Source: an uncultured Actinomyces sp.
Lineage (GTDB): Bacteria > Actinomycetota > Actinomycetes > Actinomycetales > Actinomycetaceae
DNA length: 5,448 nucleotides
Reading direction: 5' to 3'
Assembly (NCBI GenBank): GCA_938022345.1
Contig: CALIEP010000211.1
Location: forward strand, 1 to 5,448
Shown: one piece after another, positions 1-4,748 of the stretch
How the letters are laid out: every line of letters starts with the position of its first letter
How positions within the stretch are numbered: the stretch's first letter is position 1
The notes under the pieces: model-generated
Seen by the model: the letters and a program-made list of their open reading frames with translations, nothing else
The model's database searches: none
Told to the model about the DNA's origin: nothing
Made by a program: the position numbers and the translations under genes

Positions 1-725
1 AACAGGCCCATGATGGATTCTTCCCACGAAGCAAGAGTGCCAATGTAGACGATCCCGCCAAGAGGGTTACTCAAGTCAATTTTGAAAATTGTGAAACCCA
101 AAATGATGAGAACCAGTCCAGAGACCACATTCGTCCACGTCGTCTGACGCTTCAATAGAGTCACGGGTTTTGGACGCACGATCGCTTGGATACGCCCCGC
201 GGAATGCTGCCAAAATAGTGCGAGCACCAAGAGGGGAAATGCCATTCCTGCGGAATAGAAAATGACTGCGATGATGCCTTCGACGACTGAACCGCCCAAA
301 GAGGAAGTTGCCAGTACTGCTCCAAGGATGGGGCCTGCGCAACCAACCCCTGCAATTCCGTAGGTTATACCCAGAAGGTAGACCGCCCACGCCGTATCGC
401 GTGACCGAGAAGTCTTTTCTAGGGAACGCACGCGGAAAACAGGAACGTCCAAGGAGAAGAGCGTGATCAGTCCAGCAATAATCACCAAAAGGGCGATGAC
501 TTGGGTAATGAAGGCCGAGTGTTCTCTAATCAGCGCGACAACGCTTGATAAGGCTGCGCCCAGCGGGATCAGAGGAGTGAGTAAGCCCAGCCAGAATATC
601 CCGCAGCGAGCGATCAATTTCTGTGGAGATTGAAACGCGTAGGAAAAGAAAGCGGGTAGAAGCATGACGGAGCACGGTGCGAGCAGAGTCAATACTCCAC
701 CAAGGAAAGCGATAAGAGGATTCAC
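1..725 (-). CDS. ccdA: CcdA/DsbD-family membrane thiol-disulfide electron carrier (3' end cut by window)
   Basis: Reading the minus strand from a GTG at 725 gives 241 open codons running off the left edge; the protein begins MNPLIAFLGG. This family passes electrons from cytoplasmic thioredoxin across the membrane to extracytoplasmic thiol proteins through two membrane cysteines. Both are visible: C18 in the first hydrophobic segment (LAPCSVMLLPAF) and C129 in the fourth (GVGCAGPILGAVL), matching the canonical SPCVLPLLP and PCxGPIL motifs. Hydrophobic segments lie near residues 4-30, 43-64, 73-91, 113-139, 147-171 and 197-214, the usual six. The proline three residues after the first cysteine is replaced by methionine, and there is an extra C41. 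The GTG overlaps the stop of the upstream DsbA-like gene (GTGA at 725-722), which decides the start and implies translational coupling. A cytochrome c biogenesis role is possible, but no cytochrome genes are in view; supplying reductant to the coupled thiol protein is the more direct inference. Confidence 0.88.
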   Translation of the reverse strand, partial: MNPLIAFLGGVLTLLAPCSVMLLPAFFSYAFQSPQKLIARCGIFWLGLLTPLIPLGAALSSVVALIREHSAFITQVIALLVIIAGLITLFSLDVPVFRVRSLEKTSRSRDTAWAVYLLGITYGIAGVGCAGPILGAVLATSSLGGSVVEGIIAVIFYSAGMAFPLLVLALFWQHSAGRIQAIVRPKPVTLLKRQTTWTNVVSGLVLIILGFTIFKIDLSNPLGGIVYIGTLASWEESIMGL

Positions 726-1513
726 TTCTTGAGGTGTTCTGCCTGGTTTTGGATGGTCGCCCGCACGTAGTCGGCGTCGCGGTAGCCCGAGATGAAGCTA
801 TCGCCAATGAACATGAAGGGCGTGCCCTGGATTCCGATCTTGTAGGCGTCGTTTTGTGCCTGTTTGACTGCTGCTGCCGTTTCGGGATCGTTGGTATCAG
901 CTTGGAAGCGTGAGATATCGGGGACGCCCGCCTTCTGCGCCAGAGCGGTCAAGGAATCCATCGTGTACTCGGGGTGGCCGGATGGGTCGGCCTCGCCATA
1001 GGCTGCGCTCACGAACTCCCAGAAACGTCCCTGGTTGGCTGCAGCAATGCCCGCCTGAGCGGCAAGAGGGGAAGACTGCGAAATTTGTGCCAGATCACGC
1101 CACTCGATTCGCAAGGTGCCGTTATCGACCAGATCTTGCAGTTGTGGTTCGACTTGCTTCGCGAAACGCGTGCAGTAGGGGCAAGAGAAATCAGAGTAGA
1201 GCACCATCACGACGGGAGCGTCTATTGAACCCTTTGCTCGCGCATCATTGGCATCACGACGCTGCTGGGAGTGGATGATGTCGAGTCCCTGTTGATCGGT
1301 AACAGTTGGTGCGTAGGCTGCCTGGGTTTGCTGTGGGGCAGCGGCGCTTTCCTGTGCCTGCTGCGTTGGGGCTGCGCTTGCCGAGGCCGTCGCTTGAGAT
1401 TGAGAAGTTGAGGGCCGGCTGGTCCACCAGACCGCGCCGGCAACAAGAGCAACAGCACATGCAAGAAGAAGAACGGCAATGATTCTTTGCTTGCCGAGGC
1501 CTCGAGATTCCAT
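722..1513 (-). CDS. membrane-anchored DsbA-fold thiol-disulfide oxidoreductase (CPYC active site)
   Basis: A 263-residue protein of the DsbA/thioredoxin_4 type. Residues 1-9 carry basic residues, 10-30 form one hydrophobic helix, and about 31-75 are a Ser/Ala/Thr/Gln-rich linker, so the domain is predicted to be tethered outside the cytoplasmic membrane as a signal anchor. The catalytic domain starts near 95: the strand VVMVLYSDFS leads into C111-P-Y-C114, followed by an all-helical insertion (about 145-225), and the cis-proline loop is GTPFMFIG with T231-P232. The only other cysteine is C19 in the helix, so no structural disulfide is expected. It should make, reduce or shuffle disulfides in exported proteins, like the MdbA-type proteins of actinobacteria. 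The ATG at 1513 follows AAGGTG at a 4-base spacing. Its stop overlaps the CcdA-like gene by 4 bases, so the likely partner is that reductant carrier rather than a VKOR oxidase. Whether it acts as oxidant or reductant cannot be read from sequence. Confidence 0.92.
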   Translation of the reverse strand: MESRGLGKQRIIAVLLLACAVALVAGAVWWTSRPSTSQSQATASASAAPTQQAQESAAAPQQTQAAYAPTVTDQQGLDIIHSQQRRDANDARAKGSIDAPVVMVLYSDFSCPYCTRFAKQVEPQLQDLVDNGTLRIEWRDLAQISQSSPLAAQAGIAAANQGRFWEFVSAAYGEADPSGHPEYTMDSLTALAQKAGVPDISRFQADTNDPETAAAVKQAQNDAYKIGIQGTPFMFIGDSFISGYRDADYVRATIQNQAEHLKK

Positions 1514-1557
1514 GGGACACCTTTCGCATTTCGCACGGGATGACGGGGATGGGTTTC

Positions 1558-1563
1558 AGTCTA
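1558..1563 (-). promoter_or_regulatory. candidate -10 element for the DsbA-like/CcdA-like operon
   Basis: On the minus strand TAGACT lies here and fits the actinobacterial TANNNT pattern. It would place transcription start near 1551 and give a leader of about 38 bases. No recognisable -35 hexamer is found at 16-18 bases; that position is occupied by the direct repeats at 1570-1605, so the promoter may need an activator. This is inference from one weak hexamer. Confidence 0.25.
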
Positions 1564-1569
1564 TTCCAT

Positions 1570-1605
1570 AGAGAGTAGGGAATAGGGGAAGAGAGCGGGG
1601 AATAG
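1570..1605. repeat. two 16-base direct repeats, 20-base period, upstream of the thiol-redox operon
   Basis: On the plus strand the unit AGAGAG-NN-GGGAATAG occurs at 1570-1585 and at 1590-1605, identical except for the central dinucleotide (TA versus CG), with GGGA between them. The period of 20 puts both copies on about the same helix face. A third core in inverted orientation, CTATTCC at 1561-1567, pairs with GGAATAG at 1579-1585 (7-bp arms, 11-base gap). The block lies 57-92 bases before the DsbA-like start codon, where a promoter is expected, so a regulator-binding array is a reasonable inference. A chance purine-rich duplication is the alternative. Confidence 0.6.
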
Positions 1606-1621
1606 TGGAGCGGTTGATGCT

Positions 1622-1662
1622 AGGCAAAAGAAACTCGCTCGGGACACCGACCCGAGCGAGTT
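1622..1662 (-). terminator. intrinsic terminator of whiB3
   Basis: A perfect 12-bp inverted repeat (AACTCGCTCGGG at 1632-1643 and CCCGAGCGAGTT at 1651-1662) encloses a 7-base loop. Read on the minus strand it is followed by TTCTTTTG, the T-rich tail of a Rho-independent terminator. It begins about 20 bases after the whiB3 stop and so separates that gene from the downstream DsbA-like/CcdA-like operon. On the plus strand there is no T tract, so it is one-directional. Confidence 0.9.
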
Positions 1663-1683
1663 CGAGATGACGTAGTGAGTGTG

Positions 1684-1977
1684 TCAGGAGACTCGACGAA
1701 TACGACGGCGCTGAATTTCTTCGCGACGTTCTTCTTCGGTCATGCCGCCCCAGATTCCATAGGGTTCCTGAGCTCGCAGAGCATATTCGCGGCACTGCTC
1801 AATGACAGGACAAGTTGCGCAAATGGCCTTTGCGTTGGCGGCACGGCGACGACGGGTTGAACCGCGTTCACCTTCGGGGTGGAAGAAAAGTTCCGTATCG
1901 AGGTCGCGACAGGCGCCCTGGTACTGCCATTCCCACGCATCAATCGACGGGCCCGGCAGACGAGAGACGTCAGACAT
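1684..1977 (-). CDS. whiB3: WhiB3/WhiD-type iron-sulfur transcriptional regulator
   Basis: With the start chosen at 1977 the protein has 97 residues. Four cysteines, C23, C53, C56 and C62 (C-x29-C-x2-C-x5-C), bind the [4Fe-4S] cluster that WhiB proteins use to sense redox state or nitric oxide. The GIWGG turn at 74-78 and the basic tail (RRRIRR) are the usual sigma-contact and DNA-binding parts. The segment LPGPSIDAWEWQ before the first cysteine and FFHPEGERG after it are typical of the WhiB3/WhiD subgroup rather than WhiB1, WhiB2 or WhiB4, and the cysteine numbering matches what I recall for Mycobacterium tuberculosis WhiB3. An in-frame ATG at 1989 exists, but it is embedded in the Shine-Dalgarno sequence (GGAGGT, 4 bases before the ATG at 1977), so the shorter start is preferred. 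The family acts with the principal sigma factor to control redox metabolism, virulence lipids or sporulation; the targets here are unknown. It is transcribed alone, ending at the terminator at 1622-1662. Confidence 0.95.
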   Translation of the reverse strand: MSDVSRLPGPSIDAWEWQYQGACRDLDTELFFHPEGERGSTRRRRAANAKAICATCPVIEQCREYALRAQEPYGIWGGMTEEERREEIQRRRIRRVS

Positions 1978-1981
1978 GAGT

Positions 1982-1987
1982 ACCTCC
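1982..1987 (-). promoter_or_regulatory. ribosome binding site deciding the whiB3 start
   Basis: GGAGGT on the minus strand lies 4 bases before the ATG at 1977. It overlaps the codon after an upstream in-frame ATG (1989-1987), which has no Shine-Dalgarno of its own. This favours the 97-residue protein over the 101-residue one. Confidence 0.8.
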
Positions 1988-2038
1988 ATTCATTGCACTT
2001 CCCTGCACGAGACGTTCTCGGCGAGAAGGACTGCAAGA

Positions 2039-2068
2039 AGGGTACCGAATTGTGCAAGAGTTATTCAA
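2039..2068 (-). promoter_or_regulatory. candidate whiB3 promoter
   Basis: On the minus strand, TTGAAT (2068-2063) and TACCCT (2044-2039) are separated by 18 bases. The first matches four of six positions of TTGACA and the second fits TANNNT. Transcription would start near 2032 and give a leader of about 55 bases with the strong GGAGGT at its end. No second promoter was searched for experimentally; this is pattern matching only. Confidence 0.45.
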
Positions 2069-2113
2069 GGCCCCTTCACAGAATCATAGTTGTTTCACAG
2101 GAAACTTGAGATG

Positions 2114-2177
2114 GCTGAAGCAGCGCTGAAAACCGCATTATTACGGGAGATAACGAAATGCTGCAGAAATGCTGAAA
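2114..2177. repeat. two pairs of GCTG-containing elements, each with an 11-base period
   Basis: GCTGAA occurs at 2114-2119 and 2125-2130. GCTGCAG at 2160-2166 and GCTGAAA at 2171-2177 form a second pair, the latter inside a 9-base exact direct repeat GAAATGCTG at 2155-2163 and 2166-2174. Within each pair the start-to-start distance is 11 bases, about one helical turn; the pairs are 35 bases apart. CarH-type MerR regulators bind arrays of 11-bp direct repeats, and a CarH-like protein is encoded next to this block, so an operator is a reasonable inference. The sequence does not match the published CarH repeat as I remember it. Confidence 0.5.
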
Positions 2178-2275
2178 GAGTAATTTTGTTGCCCGTTACA
2201 TAGTGGTTCTTAGCTGTCAGCGGACAAAATATGACCACTCGACTGGAAAAGACAAGAAGGAAAGCTGACAATCAA

Positions 2276-2297
2276 TTAGGTAGCATTCACTTAGGTA
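2276..2297. repeat. TTAGGTA direct repeat just upstream of the MerR-type gene
   Basis: TTAGGTA occurs at 2276-2282 and 2291-2297, start-to-start 15 bases, and ends 24 bases before the ATG at 2322. The position fits an autoregulatory operator or overlap with the gene's own promoter, since TATCCT at 2296-2301 could be its -10. Short 7-base repeats arise easily by chance in AT-rich DNA. Confidence 0.35.
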
Positions 2298-2321
2298 TCC
2301 TTCATCACGTCAGGAGTGGTC

Positions 2322-3248
2322 ATGCCCCGTGCACAGCTCGTGCTTCCCGCTGCTCACGATGCGCCGCTGACCGTCACTGCAGTTTCTGCGAAACTCGGTG
2401 TTTCGGCCTCGACACTGCGAACGTGGGAAAGGCGCTACGGTCTGGGCCCCGGAGAGCGCTCCGCAGGCAGCCACCGTCGCTACCTTCCGGAAGACGTCGC
2501 CAGACTGACGCATATGATCGAGCTTATTCAAAGTGGGGTCACCCCCTCTGATGCCGCTGCGATTGTCCTTGCTCAAGACAAGGGAGAGCTGGAAGAGGTA
2601 CGTCCCCCGCGTACGGCAGATGAACTGGTTGTTGCCGCGCGAGCAGGCGATCGGGACCGCCTTGTTCATCTCATTGAAGCCAGTGTCAGTGAAAAAGGTC
2701 TGCTTCATACGTGGATGCTTTTGGTTGAACCCGCTTTTGAAGTGATGGCTACCGATTATCACGGCGAAATTCCGGGTATCGCGGGTTCATCAATGCTCAG
2801 CCAAGCGATGTATGACGTTCTTCGCGTGATGTCAGAACAACGTCCCGAGCCTAAGTTCCCCTCTTCGCCCAGCATCATCATTTTGGGTGATCGTGCGCAC
2901 CTTCTTCCCGCGCATGTCATTGGAGTGGCCCTGCGGTGGTACGGTCCGAATGTCGTGGTGCTGGGAGCGTGTAGCCGCGGCTGGATTGGTGGCCGCGAAA
3001 AACTTGATGCTTTTGTTGAAAACATTGATTCACATGTCGCGGCTCTGATCACCATGGGACAGGGTGAGGACTGCAAGAACTTCGTCTCTGCGGCAGTTCA
3101 CAACCACGGAATTGACGTCATCGAGGTAGGAACTCAATCCCCGCGCGTTCTGGACGACCATGTTCTTCGCGTTCGTACGGTCTCAGCGTGCGTTGAAGAG
3201 ACTTTAGCCTTGCTGAGTGCGAAGGTTCCTACAGCCTCAGTTCGCTGA
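2322..3248 (+). CDS. MerR-family regulator with a degenerate CarH/LitR-like cobalamin-binding module
   Basis: The protein has 308 residues from the ATG at 2322, chosen because AGGAG (2312-2316) ends 5 bases before it; a GTG two codons earlier overlaps that site. Residues about 17-40 are the MerR helix-turn-helix (LGVSASTLRTWERRYGL) and the wing carries HRRY at 51-54. After a linker near 90-98, helices at about 100-172 resemble the four-helix bundle of CarH, and 184-300 resemble a Rossmann-type B12-binding domain (PSIIILGD, NVVVLGA). By eye the light-sensing/cobalamin motifs are altered: W131 is kept, but the W-x9-EH pair reads V141-M142, and DxHxxG reads D190-R-A-H193-L-L-P196. It therefore probably binds DNA, with ligand binding uncertain: it may be an apo-type regulator or recognise another ligand. 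It is divergent from whiB3, and the AGE-family gene follows 105 bases downstream in the same direction. Confidence 0.85.
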   Translation: MPRAQLVLPAAHDAPLTVTAVSAKLGVSASTLRTWERRYGLGPGERSAGSHRRYLPEDVARLTHMIELIQSGVTPSDAAAIVLAQDKGELEEVRPPRTADELVVAARAGDRDRLVHLIEASVSEKGLLHTWMLLVEPAFEVMATDYHGEIPGIAGSSMLSQAMYDVLRVMSEQRPEPKFPSSPSIIILGDRAHLLPAHVIGVALRWYGPNVVVLGACSRGWIGGREKLDAFVENIDSHVAALITMGQGEDCKNFVSAAVHNHGIDVIEVGTQSPRVLDDHVLRVRTVSACVEETLALLSAKVPTASVR

Positions 3249-3285
3249 ACCTTTCTGCGTTTCCTCGTTCAATTACTGCATGTTC

Positions 3286-3315
3286 TTGCAACGTGTTAGC
3301 GTAGACGCGTATCTA
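3286..3315 (+). promoter_or_regulatory. candidate promoter of the AGE-family gene
   Basis: TTGCAA at 3286-3291 and TATCTA at 3310-3315 are spaced by 18 bases within the 105-base gap after the MerR-type gene. Transcription would start near 3322 and give a leader of about 32 bases ending in AGAGGA, 6 bases before the ATG. No terminator hairpin is seen after the MerR-type stop, so read-through transcription is also possible. Confidence 0.4.
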
Positions 3316-3353
3316 TAAGGTCGCGCAGGTGCGGCACGCACAGAGGATTAAAG

Positions 3354-4646
3354 ATGACCCCGTGGGAAGATCGCCAGCTTATCGAAGCCTTCGATGAAGA
3401 ATTCGAAGAACTTGTTCATTTTGCGGCGGGCTCGGTTGTCGATTGCGGTTTAGGATACATGGATCGCAATGGGGTAGTGGATCCTTCAAAGCCAGTTGAA
3501 CTGTGGATTACCGGGCGAATGACCTATGTTTTCGCGCTCGCGGCGCTTAAGGGGTACGACTGGGCAATCCCCTTGGTTGATCATGGTATTCGTTGCCTTA
3601 CTGAAGGCCCCATGTACGATGCCAAAAATGGCGGTTGGTTCTCCGGGCTCGTGACAGAGATTGTTGAACGCGAGGATGGCCCGCATTGGAAGGCAATTGA
3701 ACCAGCGAATGACGGCTTGAAGCAGGCATATGCACATGCATTTGTCATTCTTTGCTCAAGCGCTGCAACAGTTCTTGGTCGTCCAGGTGCTCGTGAGCTT
3801 CTTGATCGCGCGCTGGCGGACCAAGAACTCCATTGGTGGGAGCCCCAGTTCGGACGCGTCCGTGAATCCTGGAACCGTGATTACACCCGCGCTGAGAGCT
3901 ACCGCGGCGTCAATGCGAATATGCACACCGTCGAGGCGTACCTAGCAGCCTATGATGCGACGGGTGATCGCATCTGGTTGGATCGGGCACGCGGAATCTG
4001 TCGTTTCATTGCCGAGGCCGCTGAGCAGCTGCATTGGCGTATTCCCGAACACTTCGATGCCGAGTGGAACATGCTTCCCGATCACAATATCGATCGCCCT
4101 TCGGATCCTTTCCGTCCCTACGGCGCAACCCCCGGACATGGGATGGAATGGGCACGACTGATCCTCCACACCCGTTCGGCCCTATTGGCTATGGGGGAGA
4201 GCGAAGATTGGATGCTTGAAGCTGCTGAGCAGCTTTTCAACCGTTCCTGCTCTGATGGCTGGGATAAACATGGCGCGGAAGGTTTCGTTTACACCACTGA
4301 CTGGGATGGACGCGCGGTTGTAGATACTCGCATGCACTGGGTGCTGTGCGAGGCTGTCAATTCTGCCTGCGTCTTGGGCCGTGTTCATGAAGAGGCCGGA
4401 GACGACGCGCGTGTTGCGGAGCTGAGTTATCTGTATGCGCAGTGGGTCGATTGGGCGGACAGCTACCTTCGCGAGGCCACCGGTCGCTGGATCCACGAAG
4501 TTGACGCCTCGGGCGCGGAGTCTGGGACAACTTGGGAGGGGAAAGCCGACGCCTACCACGTCGCGCAGATGCTGCTTCTGCCACAGATTGGTAATACACC
4601 GTGCTTTGCTCTGGCCTTGAAGGAGAAGACAGAAGAAGAGGCCTAG
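3354..4646 (+). CDS. AGE-family sugar epimerase/isomerase, YihS/mannose isomerase-like
   Basis: The 430-residue protein has the length and motif order of the N-acylglucosamine 2-epimerase superfamily, an (alpha/alpha)6 barrel acting in the cytoplasm on free aldoses or ketoses. Visible landmarks are WITGRM with R55, GGWFSGL at 93-99, YRGVNANMH with H191, RIPEHFDAEWN at 229-239, TPGHGMEW with H262 and E265, and the C-terminal WEGKADAYH with H402. These align by eye with Arg55, His176, His248, Glu251 and His383 of enterobacterial YihS, so the general acid/base histidines are present and the enzyme should be active. YihS interconverts sulfoquinovose/sulfofructose and mannose/fructose. No sulfoglycolytic genes adjoin, and the residue aligned with a YihS arginine near the sulfonate is proline (P252), which favours mannose-fructose or lyxose-xylulose isomerisation. 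AGAGGA lies 6 bases before the ATG. A substrate cannot be fixed from sequence; N-acyl-sugar epimerisation is less likely. Confidence 0.88.
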   Translation: MTPWEDRQLIEAFDEEFEELVHFAAGSVVDCGLGYMDRNGVVDPSKPVELWITGRMTYVFALAALKGYDWAIPLVDHGIRCLTEGPMYDAKNGGWFSGLVTEIVEREDGPHWKAIEPANDGLKQAYAHAFVILCSSAATVLGRPGARELLDRALADQELHWWEPQFGRVRESWNRDYTRAESYRGVNANMHTVEAYLAAYDATGDRIWLDRARGICRFIAEAAEQLHWRIPEHFDAEWNMLPDHNIDRPSDPFRPYGATPGHGMEWARLILHTRSALLAMGESEDWMLEAAEQLFNRSCSDGWDKHGAEGFVYTTDWDGRAVVDTRMHWVLCEAVNSACVLGRVHEEAGDDARVAELSYLYAQWVDWADSYLREATGRWIHEVDASGAESGTTWEGKADAYHVAQMLLLPQIGNTPCFALALKEKTEEEA

Positions 4647-4685
4647 TCCGCTTCTGCTCTCACTTTCCTGGGTGACCTTAGCCAC

Positions 4686-4717
4686 GCATACTGGGTTTTA
4701 GGTCAAACCCAGTATGC
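4686..4717 (+). terminator. 13-bp perfect inverted repeat between the AGE-family gene and guaB
   Basis: GCATACTGGGTTT (4686-4698) and AAACCCAGTATGC (4705-4717) form a perfect 13-bp stem with a 6-base loop. It starts 40 bases after the AGE-family stop, the usual place for a terminator, but neither strand has a T tract after it. Actinobacterial terminators often lack the T tract, so termination remains the first reading. The right arm also covers the -35 area of the proposed guaB promoter, so a repressor operator is a real alternative. Confidence 0.6.
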
Positions 4718-4736
4718 TCTGGCCCACTTTCGGGCC

Positions 4737-4742
4737 TAAACT
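4737..4742 (+). promoter_or_regulatory. candidate -10 element of a leaderless guaB transcript
   Basis: TAAACT fits TANNNT and ends 6 bases before the A of the guaB ATG, the spacing expected if transcription starts at that A. There is no Shine-Dalgarno sequence in front of guaB, and an in-frame TAA at 4737-4739 excludes a longer protein. No clear -35 is present. A small GC hairpin, GGCCC/GGGCC (4721-4725 and 4732-4736), sits in the spacer. Confidence 0.45.
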
Positions 4743-4748
4743 CTGTTC

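Larger units (their letters stand above)
1978..2321. other. 344-base divergent intergenic region between whiB3 and the MerR-type gene
   Basis: No coding sequence is supported here. A short open frame from an ATG at 2231 lacks a ribosome binding site and runs into the MerR-type gene in the wrong frame. The region is more AT-rich than its flanks. It holds a plausible whiB3 promoter (2039-2068), two pairs of GCTG-containing elements with an 11-base period (2114-2177), and a TTAGGTA direct repeat close to the merR start (2276-2297). No good -35/-10 pair was found for the MerR-type gene; TATCCT at 2296-2301 is the best -10 candidate and would give a very short leader. The length and repeat content suggest that both genes are regulated from here. 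Confidence 0.7.

Noticed and set aside
910..1278. Plus-strand open frame opposite the DsbA-like gene
   Set aside because: Arg/Pro-rich shadow translation of a clear DsbA-fold gene; no ribosome binding site.
1518..1537. Tandem TGCGAAA copies next to the DsbA-like start
   Set aside because: Two 7-base copies at the ribosome binding site; too short to separate from the purine-rich composition expected there.
1978..1989. Longer whiB3 start at 1989
   Set aside because: That ATG overlaps the GGAGGT that serves the ATG at 1977 and has no Shine-Dalgarno of its own; the shorter protein also matches the family cysteine numbering.
2183..2230. Distant inverted repeat ATTTTGT/ACAAAAT in the intergenic region
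   Set aside because: Only 7 bp with a 34-base gap in AT-rich sequence; extension with the neighbouring GC bases is imperfect, so it is within chance expectation.
2231..2551. Plus-strand open frame starting in the whiB3-merR intergenic region
   Set aside because: No ribosome binding site before its ATG, and most of it overlaps the MerR helix-turn-helix coding sequence in another frame; the protein has no recognisable domain.
2310..2762. 150-codon minus-strand open frame opposite the MerR-type gene
   Set aside because: Antisense shadow of the conserved MerR DNA-binding region; composition is not protein-like for this organism.
4182..4685. 167-codon minus-strand open frame opposite the AGE-family gene
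   Set aside because: It lies almost entirely antisense to well-conserved AGE-family codons, has no plausible start signal, and its protein resembles nothing.
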